Source: Phascolarctobacterium faecium DSM 14760
GTDB taxonomy: Bacteria; Bacillota; Negativicutes; Acidaminococcales; Acidaminococcaceae
Direction of reading: 5' to 3'
Length of the DNA stretch: 64,000 bases
Assembly (NCBI RefSeq): GCF_003269275.1
Contig: NZ_QLTS01000009.1
Coordinates: 40,878 to 104,877 of the forward strand
Numbering within the stretch: position 1 is the stretch's first letter; each line of letters starts with the position of its first letter. The notes under the pieces were generated by a model. The model saw only the letters and a list, made by a program, of their open reading frames with translations. It was not told the origin of the DNA and searched no databases. A program made the position numbers and the translations under genes. Below, in pieces: positions 15,173-23,852 of the stretch.

Positions 15173-15595
15173 GTGGAGAAAATTAGAAGTCTTGTAGGTA
15201 TGGTATCAAAAAAGAAGTTTTTTTCGGCCTGCAAATGTTATGAAAATAATAAATATGGTGTTGATTATGTCAAACCACAACTTTGCATAGATGAAGAAAG
15301 TCATCTCATATTTTGCGACCGATGCGGTGCAGTTATAGATCCGTTTGCAGCAATGCTCATGGTCGCAATTTTTGAAGAACGGCAAAACCGTGAATGGGGT
15401 AGATACATGGAAAGTGCTAGACGGTTTTGGAAAATAGCCCACAGCTATAAACCATACAGAGTAGCACTTAAAGAAATGGAAAAGAATATGGGTCGGGGTA
15501 ATAATGCTATGTTGCCCTGCTGCCCAAAATGTGACAGAGCATTTGATCCTGCAGATATCAAAGCGTATGTTAATAAAAAATATGTATGTGACTAA
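15173..15595 (+). CDS. Hypothetical protein with two CxxC pairs
   Basis: 140 residues; start GTG behind GGTGGAG. CDRCGA at ~48 and CPKCDRAFDP at ~120 look like knuckles of a zinc site framing a helical middle (EERQNREWGRYMESARRFWK). Unknown function; phage early operon. Confidence 0.6.
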   Translation: MEKIRSLVGMVSKKKFFSACKCYENNKYGVDYVKPQLCIDEESHLIFCDRCGAVIDPFAAMLMVAIFEERQNREWGRYMESARRFWKIAHSYKPYRVALKEMEKNMGRGNNAMLPCCPKCDRAFDPADIKAYVNKKYVCD

Positions 15596-15608
15596 GGCGG
15601 TGGAGTAG

Positions 15609-15875
15609 ATGAAAAAAGGTGTAAAGATCGATAATAATAGACTGAAGAAATTGAAGTTATTTGCGCCGTATGAAGGAAAAAGCAAATTCTCAATCAGTTT
15701 TAATAAGAAAATTCGAGAACAATTAAAAACATGTCGAAAGGCTCGTAATAAAATAAAATGTCGGGTCATGCTGGCGAAAGCGATCATTATATTCGGGTAC
15801 CACAACATGACAAAGGCGTATGATGCAAAATATCGTTATGAAATGAGGCGACGCTGTGCAAAGAATGGACAATAG
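15609..15875 (+). CDS. Hypothetical basic protein
   Basis: 88 residues, strongly basic throughout (KKLKLFAPYEGKSKF, KTCRKARNKIKCRV, RYEMRRRCAKNGQ), which suggests nucleic-acid contact. GGTGGAG site seven bases upstream. Not recognised. Confidence 0.5.
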   Translation: MKKGVKIDNNRLKKLKLFAPYEGKSKFSISFNKKIREQLKTCRKARNKIKCRVMLAKAIIIFGYHNMTKAYDAKYRYEMRRRCAKNGQ

Positions 15876-16065
15876 AACAGAACGTATATTCTCAATGCTT
15901 GCTTATAGATATCTTCGGAATAGACATGATAAGGCTATAGTGAGTACATATTATTCTTATTATGAGGAAATATCAGATGGTTTAGTAAAATGCAAAAGGG
16001 CAGAAATAACGTACCGAAATAGAATGCTTGTCAGAATAATGGTCAAAAGGCGGTGCAAATTATGA
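15856..16065 (+). CDS. Hypothetical basic protein
   Basis: 69 residues, Arg/Tyr-rich. GTG 15856 has GAGG seven bases upstream, while ATG 15865 has none. Overlaps both neighbours (20 bases; ATGA with the next). Not recognised. Confidence 0.45.
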   Translation: MQRMDNRTERIFSMLAYRYLRNRHDKAIVSTYYSYYEEISDGLVKCKRAEITYRNRMLVRIMVKRRCKL

Positions 16066-16223
16066 AAAAGCCTGAAATAAAGTACGTAGGCTGGTGCCAT
16101 GAGTGTAAGCATCTAGGAAGTTTTATTTGTGGTAACTGTAAGCCTAATGAGAAATACAGTTTTGCTAGACCTTCTGAATTTATGCCTAAGGACAAAAAAC
16201 GTTGGGTAAGAATGGAGGAATAA
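16062..16223 (+). CDS. 53-residue zinc-knuckle protein
   Basis: The ATG overlaps the upstream stop (ATGA). Product has WCHECKHLGSFICGNC, four cysteines in a compact zinc-binding spacing, and a basic tail (DKKRWVRMEE). Typical of small phage zinc proteins. Confidence 0.6.
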   Translation: MKKPEIKYVGWCHECKHLGSFICGNCKPNEKYSFARPSEFMPKDKKRWVRMEE

Positions 16224-16226
16224 AAA

Positions 16227-16406
16227 ATGAAATACTTAGACTATTGTTATTTATGCATTAATAACAGAAAGGACAGTGAGTTGAGCGAAACCCCAGAATG
16301 TAGCAACTGTATTCAGCTTACTGTTATGTCTATGCCAACTAAGTTTAAATCGCGTAGGATTCCTTGGGCTGACAGAACGGAGTTAGAAAAACATGAAAAT
16401 AATTAA
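16227..16406 (+). CDS. 59-residue cysteine-rich protein
   Basis: Contains CYLCINNRKDSE and ECSNCIQ, two CxxC pairs, so another mini zinc ribbon. Four bases after the previous gene; overlaps the next by 14. Confidence 0.55.
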   Translation: MKYLDYCYLCINNRKDSELSETPECSNCIQLTVMSMPTKFKSRRIPWADRTELEKHENN

Positions 16407-16617
16407 ATTGGCTAACGTAGTAGTACAGATACACGTTAGAGATGAATATTCAAAGCAGAGAGTACTATATTGTCCGTGGGTTAATTGCAAGCATTATAGT
16501 AATGGGGAATGCACTTATAAAGATAGCTATAGTTATAATGCCTGTCATTTTGTGCTAATGAACGGTTTTGCTTATTGTCAAGATTACGAGGGGGATGAAA
16601 AGAATGATAGCAATTAA
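16393..16617 (+). CDS. Hypothetical cysteine-containing protein
   Basis: 74 residues with CPWVNCKHYSNGECTY and CHFVLMNGFAYCQDY, five spaced cysteines. Reminiscent of small metal-binding phage proteins; function unknown. Confidence 0.55.
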   Translation: MKIIKLANVVVQIHVRDEYSKQRVLYCPWVNCKHYSNGECTYKDSYSYNACHFVLMNGFAYCQDYEGDEKNDSN

Positions 16618-17071
16618 AGGAATAGACATGCCTGCAAACTGCGATGAATGCCCGTTGATATATCCAGTTGGCTTTTATAGGAATCTACCATTTTCTATTG
16701 ATAAGAGCAAAGGCTGCTGTATTCTTGTTCGTGAAATTGAAGATCCAAACATTAGGCTGATAGATTGCCCATTAATTGAGATAAAGGGGTATGAAGAAAC
16801 GGTAAAGTTTATTTCTTATGACGGCGCGTATCCAAACCTTTGTAGAGGAACTCTTGTTTTAGAGTTTGAAGGTGTGAGATATGAGATTGAGGATTGCTTA
16901 TTGTCTGGTGGCAGAGTTTGGTTTGATGTTGATTGGAAGGAATACGTCGAAGAAGGTCTATGGAGCGTTGATGATGATAAGTTGCCAGAAATTCTTAAAC
17001 CTTACGCTAAATACATTGAATGTTTAGTAAATGAAAACGTGCCACTTGGTTGTTGTGGCGGTTGCATATAA
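16604..17071 (+). CDS. Hypothetical protein with N-terminal zinc-like motif
   Basis: 155 residues from ATG 16604 (GAGGGGG upstream). MPANCDECPLIYP and CCILVRE with DCPLIE resemble the metal-binding start of small phage proteins; the C-terminus ends in CCGGCI. The middle (GTLVLEFEGVRYEIEDCLL) is a beta unit. Unknown role. Confidence 0.55.
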   Translation: MIAIKGIDMPANCDECPLIYPVGFYRNLPFSIDKSKGCCILVREIEDPNIRLIDCPLIEIKGYEETVKFISYDGAYPNLCRGTLVLEFEGVRYEIEDCLLSGGRVWFDVDWKEYVEEGLWSVDDDKLPEILKPYAKYIECLVNENVPLGCCGGCI

Positions 17072-17086
17072 GGAGTGTAAAGAACA

Positions 17087-17296
17087 GTGAATAGCATGGA
17101 TTTTATTTATTTACTAATGAATTGTGTCGTTACAGCATCTATTATTGTGGCTATAGCGTCAGCTCTTTGGTCTATATTGGTACGTCTGACTGACAGCAGT
17201 GACAGACATAGCCGCTTATATGTCATTACTCACATTATAGGGGCTATAACACTTATGTTATTTGGAATAGCATTGCTCACAGATAAGGGAGTGTAA
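17087..17296 (+). CDS. Small two-helix membrane protein
   Basis: 69 residues from GTG 17087 (AAGGAGTG upstream). Two hydrophobic helices at ~5-33 and ~47-65. Unknown. Confidence 0.55.
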   Translation: MNSMDFIYLLMNCVVTASIIVAIASALWSILVRLTDSSDRHSRLYVITHIIGAITLMLFGIALLTDKGV

Positions 17297-17302
17297 AGAA
17301 CA

Positions 17303-17521
17303 ATGAAAAAACGTGAACTTTGCGGCATTTATTTCAGAGTAAAGCGAGATGGTAAGTATGAAAATATCTGCTTTACTGATATGACAGAAGAAGAACAAAA
17401 AAGAGCAATTTATGATTTTTCGCCAGAATCTCTGCGAAATATGTGTATGGTTTTGGCGGGAGTTGTCAGAAATTTAGGCGATATGTTTGATATTAGTGCT
17501 GAGAAAGGTGAAGAACAATGA
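17303..17521 (+). CDS. Hypothetical acidic protein
   Basis: 72 residues; no motif recognised. GGAGTG upstream; stop overlaps the next start (ATGA). Confidence 0.5.
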   Translation: MKKRELCGIYFRVKRDGKYENICFTDMTEEEQKRAIYDFSPESLRNMCMVLAGVVRNLGDMFDISAEKGEEQ

Positions 17522-17682
17522 CTAAAGCAGAGCTAATAAAGGCAATAGAAACTTTATCTGACGATACAGAAATTTATATGATTGAAAACTACGAAGATCT
17601 TGATAGTTCAGATGAATATCGTTTGCATAGCGTCGCGGTCATTAGCAAAATGGATAGTAGCCCGATTATTTGTTTGAGGTGA
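17518..17682 (+). CDS. 54-residue hypothetical protein
   Basis: Begins MTKAELIKAIETLSDDTEIY, a pattern seen in small phage proteins (also at 19857), with a beta-like C-terminus. Coupled to the upstream gene by ATGA. Confidence 0.5.
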   Translation: MTKAELIKAIETLSDDTEIYMIENYEDLDSSDEYRLHSVAVISKMDSSPIICLR

Positions 17683-17688
17683 AGAAAA

Positions 17689-17958
17689 ATGACTAACGAA
17701 AAAATGGAACAGATTGTGAAACTTTTAAAGGATAGCGGCGAAGATTATATTTTGTGTTACCCCATAAAAATTGACGGTGAAGATGGTTGCGATGTTTGTA
17801 ATAAATCTGCCAGTATTTCACAAATCAAAATGCTTGAATGTATTTTAAACTTTATAATCAGCACTGGTAAAGACAATGGTGTTGATGATATCACCGCTAG
17901 GGTGTATTTGCGTCAAACACTAGATAACATAATTGACTATGTGTATAGGTTGGGGTGA
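17689..17958 (+). CDS. Hypothetical phage protein
   Basis: 89 residues; MEQIVKLLKDSGEDYILCY then a helical C-terminus. GAGGTGAAG upstream. Not recognised. Confidence 0.5.
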   Translation: MTNEKMEQIVKLLKDSGEDYILCYPIKIDGEDGCDVCNKSASISQIKMLECILNFIISTGKDNGVDDITARVYLRQTLDNIIDYVYRLG

Positions 17959-17965
17959 ATAGATT

Positions 17966-18241
17966 ATGCGATTAATAGACGCTGATAAGGCGAAAGCTGA
18001 ATTATTAAGAATAGCTAGAGATATACACGGTTGGGGTGAGTTTTTCGACGGAATTAGAAGCGGTTATCAAAGTGCTGCTGATAGGCTTGATACAATGCCT
18101 ACAGAAGAACGTAAAAATGGGCATTGGCTTACTAAAAAAGCATGGCACGTAGAGTGTTCCGAATGCCATCATGTTTTAGAGTTTATTTGCGACGTTAAAA
18201 AATATTGTCCGAACTGCGGCGCAAAAATGGAAGGTGAATAA
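17966..18241 (+). CDS. Phage zinc-ribbon protein
   Basis: 91 residues: MRLIDADKAKAELL start and C-terminal CSECHHVLEFICDVKKYCPNCGAKM, the widespread Firmicute phage family with RLIDAD N-terminus and zinc ribbon. A paralogue follows directly. Function unknown. Confidence 0.7.
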   Translation: MRLIDADKAKAELLRIARDIHGWGEFFDGIRSGYQSAADRLDTMPTEERKNGHWLTKKAWHVECSECHHVLEFICDVKKYCPNCGAKMEGE

Positions 18242-18242
18242 T

Positions 18243-18545
18243 ATGGAATTGATAGATAAAAATGCTTTAGTGGAATATTTAGAGAGAATGGGAAATGAAA
18301 TATATGCAGGCAATGACGAATATTTTATAGGACAGAAAGCGGGTTTGATGAAAGTCGTTGGCGTTATAATGACCTTTCCTACTGTAGAGGAACGTAAGCA
18401 CGGACGTTGGGAAGGGGGCGGTGCTTACTACTGTTCTAATTGCAACTCATATGCCGCAACAGATGTATTTGGCGGCGGGTTGGATATTACTGAACAGCAT
18501 TATTGTTATAATTGCGGGGCTATTATGGACGGTGAACCCGAATGA
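18243..18545 (+). CDS. Phage zinc-ribbon protein, paralogue
   Basis: 100 residues from ATG 18243 (GGAAGGTGA upstream; GTG 18234 is the alternative). MELIDKNALVEYLERMG and YYCSNCNSYAA…YCYNCGAIM mirror the protein at 17966. Tandem duplication. Confidence 0.7.
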   Translation: MELIDKNALVEYLERMGNEIYAGNDEYFIGQKAGLMKVVGVIMTFPTVEERKHGRWEGGGAYYCSNCNSYAATDVFGGGLDITEQHYCYNCGAIMDGEPE

Positions 18546-18820
18546 ACATACTAAAGTTAGAAAGATCAATAGCTTTATTAAAACCAATCATTTGGAAAAT
18601 GCCTATGAATAAGAAAAGAGAGGCTTATATGACTTTATTGACGGCTGCTCAAAAGCAGATACCGCAAGAAGTAAATTTGGTAGTCGAAGAGCATTTTATA
18701 CCAAACTGTCCTTTTCCACAACAAATACCTAAAGGCTGGGCATGTCCTGTATGCGGACGTGAGGTAGATGATGGTGCTCACTACTGTAAATACTGCGGCC
18801 AAGCTATATGTAATGATTAA
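18542..18820 (+). CDS. Zinc-ribbon protein
   Basis: 92 residues ending with CPVCGREVDDGAHYCKYCGQAI, a double-CxxC zinc ribbon; helical N-terminus (ERSIALLKPIIW). ATGA overlap with the upstream gene. Confidence 0.65.
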   Translation: MNILKLERSIALLKPIIWKMPMNKKREAYMTLLTAAQKQIPQEVNLVVEEHFIPNCPFPQQIPKGWACPVCGREVDDGAHYCKYCGQAICND

Positions 18821-18831
18821 GGAGTGAAGAC

Positions 18832-18996
18832 ATGAATTATCCTGATCTAATAAAATGGATATTTGAATTTGTATATGAACATTGGATATTAACGTTTTTG
18901 TTTATATTAGTTTTAAGAAGGTTTAGTATTTTTACAATAAATCTATCAGATAAGAAGGGCGATACAAATGTTATTAACAATAGAAAGCAAGTTTAA
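18832..18996 (+). CDS. 54-residue membrane peptide
   Basis: One hydrophobic helix (WILTFLFILVLRRF, ~18-31) with a polar tail. AAGGAGTG upstream. Overlaps the next gene by 29 bases. Unknown. Confidence 0.5.
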   Translation: MNYPDLIKWIFEFVYEHWILTFLFILVLRRFSIFTINLSDKKGDTNVINNRKQV

Positions 18997-19246
18997 TATA
19001 GGTGATAATGTACATGTGCCTAAGGGAGAACGTAAAGTACTTGGTGTTAAATTAGATTCTAAAGGTATCTTATATTTGCTTGAAAGTGCAGACGGTACGA
19101 GAGAATGGGTGCGAGAATATTGGATTGTTGTGGGCGAACAAGAACATAAACACGGAGAGTTTGAGGAGGCTATTTTGAACCAACTCGTAGAAGACAGTAT
19201 GAATCCTTTTGGAGCATTATTTAGGCGATTTAGAAAGCAAAGCTAG
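18968..19246 (+). CDS. Hypothetical protein
   Basis: 92 residues; N-terminal KFNIGDNVHVPKGERKVLGV resembles an SH3-like/KOW-type beta barrel often found in small phage proteins. Last gene before the RinA-like regulator. Confidence 0.5.
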   Translation: MLLTIESKFNIGDNVHVPKGERKVLGVKLDSKGILYLLESADGTREWVREYWIVVGEQEHKHGEFEEAILNQLVEDSMNPFGALFRRFRKQS

Positions 19247-19258
19247 AAGGAGACTGAT

Positions 19259-19702
19259 ATGCTAATAGAACAGTATATTAAGCATGTAGAGCGGTACTTT
19301 TGGGATCGTAAGCAAATACAAAAAGTTGTTGATGAAGAAAAAGAGCAACGTACTGCAAGGAAAGGGCATACTGGCGGTGGGGGGCATGCTTTTATCAGTA
19401 ATCCAACAGAAACAGCAGCGTTAAAAAACATTGAGCCAGTACGTATGATATCATTTGGATATGGACCATATCAGTCGATAATAATGAACCCGGAGCTATG
19501 GCTTGAAGTTGTCACAGAAACCTATAAGATACATGAGAATCAGCTTACTGGTAAAGTTATGTATCAAAAATATGAAAAAAGGAAGCCGATGAAAATAATT
19601 GCAGAATTAACCGGCGTAAATAGAGATACCTGTTATGAATTTCGTAAGGAGTTTCTCCGAGATGCTGTTGGTTTGGCATTGAAAAAAGGTTTGATAAAAT
19701 AA
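19259..19702 (+). CDS. RinA-like late transcription regulator
   Basis: 147 residues. The N-terminal part contains GHTGGGGHAFISNPTE, the glycine-rich/ISDPT-type motif of RinA (DUF722) activators; the C-terminus (YEKRKPMKIIAELTGVNRDTCYEFRKEFLRD) is a sigma-region-4-like HTH. In staphylococcal phages RinA activates the promoter just before terS. Here the first copy of the late-promoter element starts five bases after this gene, and terminase follows, so the same role is inferred. Confidence 0.7.
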   Translation: MLIEQYIKHVERYFWDRKQIQKVVDEEKEQRTARKGHTGGGGHAFISNPTETAALKNIEPVRMISFGYGPYQSIIMNPELWLEVVTETYKIHENQLTGKVMYQKYEKRKPMKIIAELTGVNRDTCYEFRKEFLRDAVGLALKKGLIK

Positions 19703-19706
19703 AAAA

Positions 19707-19742
19707 GTTTCCGACATATTACCTGTTTTAATGAGTTAAAAT
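19707..19742 (+). promoter_or_regulatory. Putative late promoter element, copy A
   Basis: GTTTCCGACA (19707-19716), 20 bases, TAAAAT (19737-19742) within GAGTTAAAATAGTATTGTAAG. The same two blocks with identical spacing occur at 42284 and 42374. The upstream block is not a sigma-A -35, so it is likely an activator-dependent element. Confidence 0.7.
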
Positions 19743-19856
19743 AGTATTGTAAGTTAGTAGGCTTACAACAAGCTTGGTGAAACGTTCAAGCTTAGCGCTT
19801 GGACATTACCCTGCCGTTGGGGTAATACAGCGGCTTATTTATTGGAGTGTGATTAA

Positions 19857-20024
19857 ATGCTAGTAAAAGAACTAATAGAAAAGCTCAAGGAAATGCCCCA
19901 AGATGCACTAGTGATGTATGATTATGATTGTGAACTTGTTCCTGTAGATAAAGTGGAAACGTATCCATTTGAAGGAACTATAGCTGTGGAACTGTCTACA
20001 GATTGGAATAAGAATATACGTTAG
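19857..20024 (+). CDS. 55-residue hypothetical protein in the late leader
   Basis: MLVKELIEKLKEMPQDALVMYDYD: a short conserved-looking phage protein (same type as the one at 17518). GGAGTG upstream. It is the only gene between late promoter A and the UUCG terminator, so it could be expressed even if transcription stops there. Confidence 0.55.
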   Translation: MLVKELIEKLKEMPQDALVMYDYDCELVPVDKVETYPFEGTIAVELSTDWNKNIR

Positions 20025-20102
20025 TCTACATGAATAATTCGGCGTTAAAAAGTCGATAAAACACGGTAATATATATCAAAATTTAGCATAAAGCTTAATA
20101 TA

Positions 20103-20137
20103 AAGGCACTTAACTTCGGTTAGGTGCTTTTTTATTT
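20103..20137 (+). terminator. UUCG-capped terminator before terS
   Basis: Twelve-bp stem AAAGGCACTTAAC/GTTAGGTGCTTT (two G-U pairs) with a TTCG tetraloop and six T. It stands between late promoter A and the terminase genes, so downstream expression needs readthrough. Confidence 0.75.
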
Positions 20138-20154
20138 GCAAAGGTGGTGAGTAT

Positions 20155-20535
20155 ATGACAAAAGAAAGAACATTAACAGAGAAGGAAGAAAGATTTTGTC
20201 TTTCTTTTGCCAAAACAGCGAATGCAACTGCAGCAGCTATAGAAGCTGGATATAGCAAGAATTCTGCAGGAGTAACAGCATCAAGAAAGCTAAGAAAGGC
20301 TAATATTAAAGCTCGACTAAAAGAACTTGCAGCAAGGAAAGACAAGAAAAACATAATGGATATAAATCAGCGACAGGAATTACTAACAAAGATCGCCACA
20401 GAAGAACCTGATCCAAATGCAAGGATAAGGGCAATAGATACTTTAAATAAAATGGATGGTCTATACATACAAAAGCATGAGGTCGAAATAAAGAAAAGCC
20501 TTGCGGCAATTATTGAGGAAATAGATGATGCTTAG
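20155..20535 (+). CDS. terS: Terminase small subunit
   Basis: 126 residues of the Terminase_2 family: LTEKEERFCLSFAKTANATAAAIEAGYSKN (split: FAKTANATAAAIEAGYSK, ~19-36), SAGVTASRKLRKANIKARL, then a helical tail (RARIRAIDTLNKMDGLY-like) and acidic end. It recognises phage DNA and stimulates TerL. GGTGGTGAG upstream; overlaps terL by 11 bases. Confidence 0.92.
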   Translation: MTKERTLTEKEERFCLSFAKTANATAAAIEAGYSKNSAGVTASRKLRKANIKARLKELAARKDKKNIMDINQRQELLTKIATEEPDPNARIRAIDTLNKMDGLYIQKHEVEIKKSLAAIIEEIDDA

Positions 20536-21910
20536 CCAACAAGACGCCGAATTTTTGAAAAAGAAAATCCCACAATGGCGAAAAGATCCTGCTCGTTTTG
20601 TAAAAGAAGTATGGAGAGTTGAGCCAACAGATCAACAAAAGGAATTTCTGCAGGCAATAGCTAAGCCGGGAGCTAAGGTTAGTGTTAAGTCTGGACATGG
20701 TACAGGAAAGACTACTTGTTTTGCTTGGATTATTCCTTGGTTTTTAACGTGCTTCGCAAAAGCTAAGATTCCTGTTACAGCTCCCACAAGCGCACAACTT
20801 AAAGATGCTTTATGGGCAGAGCTAAAAATGTGGTGGAATGCTATGCCAGTGCAACTGCATGATTTATTTGAATGGACTAATGACCATTTTACTTGTGAGA
20901 CAGGGAGCTTTGCTATGGCAAGAACAGCAAGCAAGGATAGACCAGAGGCATTGCAAGGTATACACGCTGATAATATTTTGTTTTTGGTAGACGAGGCGTC
21001 GGGCGTGTTTGAAGAGGTCTTTGTAACAGCAGGAAGTGCTTTGTCGGCAGAAAATGCAAGAGTAGCAATGGCGAGTAATCCTACAAGAGTAACTGGTTAT
21101 TTTTACAATAGCCACAATATAAACCGCCACTTTTGGGAAAAACTTACATTTAATGGCGAAGAAAGTCCAAGGGTTTCAAAACAGTATATAGAAAGTATTG
21201 CAAATGAATATGGACGAGACAGTGATGTATATCGAGTTCGTGTTCTTGGTGAATTTCCTAATGCAAGTGATTTACAATTTATTAGCTTAAAAATTGTTGA
21301 AGAAGCTAAGAACAGAAATATTAGGAAAGAACAGTTTAACTTTGCGCCTACTATTATTGGGTGCGATCCAGCATGGACTGGACCTGATGAGTTGGTAGTT
21401 TACTTGAGGCAAGGCCTCTATAGTAAACGATTATATACTTGTTTAAAGAATGATAACGATATTGTTACAGCAGGTATTATTGCTAGATTTGAGGACGAAT
21501 ATAATGCTGATGCTGTATTCATAGACCAAGGATATGGAACAGGTATATGGAGTGCGGGCGAAACAATGGGCAGATCTTGGAATCTTATTGCATTTGGTGG
21601 AAAATCTTCTGATTTGGGTTATGCTAATAAACGGGCTGAGATGTGGGGAAATATGAAAGAGTGGTTAATTAATGGTGGTGTAATTGAAGATGATGAAATT
21701 TTAACTAATGATTTGATAGGCCCTGAAGCTGGTGTTAATTTAAAAGGACAAATACAGCTTGAATCTAAGGATGATATGAAGAAAAGAGGTCAACCATCTC
21801 CTAATAGAGCGGATGCATTGGCCTTAACTTTTGCCTACCCTGTAATTAAAAAAGAATGTTATTTGGGGAATAATAGGCAGCAGTCGTATGATCCGTTTGC
21901 CGGTATGTGA
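20525..21910 (+). CDS. terL: Terminase large subunit
   Basis: 461 residues. ATPase: Walker A GHGTGKTT (57-64), Walker B ILFLVDEAS with D156-E157, coupling motif MASNPTR. Nuclease: IIGCDPAW (~278-285, first acidic residue), DAVFIDQGYGTG (second) and PSPNRADALAL (third). The motor packages DNA through the portal and cuts the concatemer. Length and order are normal. Start 20525 or 20528 (ATGATG). Confidence 0.95.
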   Translation: MMLSQQDAEFLKKKIPQWRKDPARFVKEVWRVEPTDQQKEFLQAIAKPGAKVSVKSGHGTGKTTCFAWIIPWFLTCFAKAKIPVTAPTSAQLKDALWAELKMWWNAMPVQLHDLFEWTNDHFTCETGSFAMARTASKDRPEALQGIHADNILFLVDEASGVFEEVFVTAGSALSAENARVAMASNPTRVTGYFYNSHNINRHFWEKLTFNGEESPRVSKQYIESIANEYGRDSDVYRVRVLGEFPNASDLQFISLKIVEEAKNRNIRKEQFNFAPTIIGCDPAWTGPDELVVYLRQGLYSKRLYTCLKNDNDIVTAGIIARFEDEYNADAVFIDQGYGTGIWSAGETMGRSWNLIAFGGKSSDLGYANKRAEMWGNMKEWLINGGVIEDDEILTNDLIGPEAGVNLKGQIQLESKDDMKKRGQPSPNRADALALTFAYPVIKKECYLGNNRQQSYDPFAGM

Positions 21911-21924
21911 AGGGAGGTGAGACT

Positions 21925-22158
21925 ATGCATAAGATTATGATGCAGTTACACGGTGGCGGCGGTGGAGGTGGCAGTGTTGAGCCTATAAAACAAAGCGCAC
22001 CTGGCAGTACAGCAGCGGCCACTATTGATAGTGCGACAGAGGGAGAGAGACAAAGCCTGCTTGAAAAACTCTCTAAAGCTCGTGGCAGAAGCTTTACCAA
22101 TAAGACTGGCGGGCAACTTACTTCTGATAGTGTCAAGAAAATGTTGTTGGGAGAATGA
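21925..22158 (+). CDS. Small protein between terminase and portal
   Basis: 77 residues from ATG 21925 (AGGGAGGTGA upstream). Gly-rich stretch near the start, then disordered, then a basic C-terminal helix (ERQSLLEKLSKARGRSF; GGQLTSDSVKKMLLGE). Such proteins are found at this place in BPP-1/T7-like phages; function unknown. Confidence 0.6.
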   Translation: MHKIMMQLHGGGGGGGSVEPIKQSAPGSTAAATIDSATEGERQSLLEKLSKARGRSFTNKTGGQLTSDSVKKMLLGE

Positions 22159-22160
22159 TT

Positions 22161-23852
22161 ATGGATATCAAAGATATGCTGCGTGACAGCGATAAATTAA
22201 CACGAAAACAACATACTATCTCCCAGCTTTATACATTGCGCAGCCAATATGAGCCAACGTGGAGGATGCTTAGCCGGTATATAAATCCGACAAGGGGCAG
22301 GTTTGAAGAAGATATCCAAAGCACAGAAGGGCATAGACGTGATGAATACCTTATAGACCCACATCCCCAAAAAGCAGTTGGTAAATGTGCGGCTGGTATC
22401 CACAGTGGGTTGACATCGCCGTCAAGGCCTTGGTTTGAGCTTGGTCTGCAAGATGAAGAAAAAGCTAATTACCACGCTGTAAGGATGTGGTTAGATGATT
22501 GCCAGGAGATTATGAGCAGCATTTATTCTAAGAGTAATGCTTATAATATGCTGCAGCAGATTGAGGCTGAAATGGCTCAATTTGGTACAGGGGCTTCTCT
22601 GATGCTGGAAGACTACAATTATGGCATATGGATGCGGCCGTACACCTGCGGTGAATATGCTGGTGGTGTAGATGCAAGGGGAAGAGTTTATACGTTCGCT
22701 AGACGCTTCAGGTTAAGCGCAGACCAAATCGTTAAAGAATATGGTATTGATAACGTATCGGAAAGCGTGAAATCTGCTTATAAGAACGGAAATATCACAA
22801 CATACTTTGATATTGAAATGCTTATAGAGCGTAATGATGATTATGATCCTAACAAATTGGCTTTAGGCAATTTCCCCTGGCGCTCGTATCACTATGAAAA
22901 AGGTGCTAATGACAAATTCCTGAAGATATCAGGGTTTAGGGAATGCCCGTTCCTTATGCCACGCTGGACCTTGATTGCAAATGGTGTATATGGCTCTGGA
23001 CCTGGACATAATGCTTTGGGCGATTGTATGCAGCTACAGAAGATTGAGAAGAATAAACTTAGGGCTATTGATAATGCTGCAGATCCAGCGATGGCATTTC
23101 CTGCTTCAATGAAGAAGCTTGACAGAATGCCAGGAGGACTAAATTTTTATCCTGATGGAACTGTACAGCAGGCTTATCCACTTGTAGACCCAAGAGCAAA
23201 GGCCTATGAAGGCATAGGAGCATTGTCTGAGGAGAAACGGCGGTCGATAGCTGAAACGTTCTATAATGATTTGTTTATGATGATTACATCTCAGGACGGA
23301 CCTCAAATGACTGCGCGTGAGATTGCAGAGCGGCATGAAGAAAAGCTCCTGATGTTGTCCCCGGTACTTGAGCAAATGCACAATGAGGTTTTAGAACCTA
23401 TGACGCTTCGCACTTTTGATATTTGCTTGAGACATGGGTTGTTTCCGCCTATGCCGGAGGAAATTGACAAAAGCGAATTAAAAGTATCCTTCATTTCTAT
23501 CTTGGCCCAGGCTCAGAAAATGGTTGAAATACCTGCTATTGAGCGTACAGTTGGATTTGTTGGTAATCTTGCTGCTGCTCAGCCTGAAGTGCTTGATATC
23601 ATCAATCTTGATGAAGCTGTACGAGGTTTCGCAGAATCTACTGGCGTCAAAGAAAAGATAGTGCGTGATGAAAACGAAGTAGCTGAACTTCGCAAACAAC
23701 GTGCTCAGGCACAGCAGGAACAAATGCAAGCTGAACAGATGGCTGCTGCTGCGCCTGCTGTTAGGGATTATGCTGATGCGGCCAGGTTGATGAGTGAAAC
23801 CCCTGCTAATGGTGGCAATGCATTAGATCAATTGCTGGGAGGCGGGATTTAA
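22161..23852 (+). CDS. Portal protein (T7-like head-tail connector)
   Basis: 563 residues of the T7 gp8-type head-tail connector family. Marks: RSQYEPTWRMLSRYINPTRG (~16-35), KAVGKCAAGIHSGLTSPSRPWF, MAQFGTGASLMLED, and a C-terminal Gln/Ala-rich helix. It forms the dodecameric DNA channel and the platform for tail-tube proteins. ATG 22161 has GGGAG at proper distance; an ATG at 22155 is too close to it. Confidence 0.93.
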   Translation: MDIKDMLRDSDKLTRKQHTISQLYTLRSQYEPTWRMLSRYINPTRGRFEEDIQSTEGHRRDEYLIDPHPQKAVGKCAAGIHSGLTSPSRPWFELGLQDEEKANYHAVRMWLDDCQEIMSSIYSKSNAYNMLQQIEAEMAQFGTGASLMLEDYNYGIWMRPYTCGEYAGGVDARGRVYTFARRFRLSADQIVKEYGIDNVSESVKSAYKNGNITTYFDIEMLIERNDDYDPNKLALGNFPWRSYHYEKGANDKFLKISGFRECPFLMPRWTLIANGVYGSGPGHNALGDCMQLQKIEKNKLRAIDNAADPAMAFPASMKKLDRMPGGLNFYPDGTVQQAYPLVDPRAKAYEGIGALSEEKRRSIAETFYNDLFMMITSQDGPQMTAREIAERHEEKLLMLSPVLEQMHNEVLEPMTLRTFDICLRHGLFPPMPEEIDKSELKVSFISILAQAQKMVEIPAIERTVGFVGNLAAAQPEVLDIINLDEAVRGFAESTGVKEKIVRDENEVAELRKQRAQAQQEQMQAEQMAAAAPAVRDYADAARLMSETPANGGNALDQLLGGGI

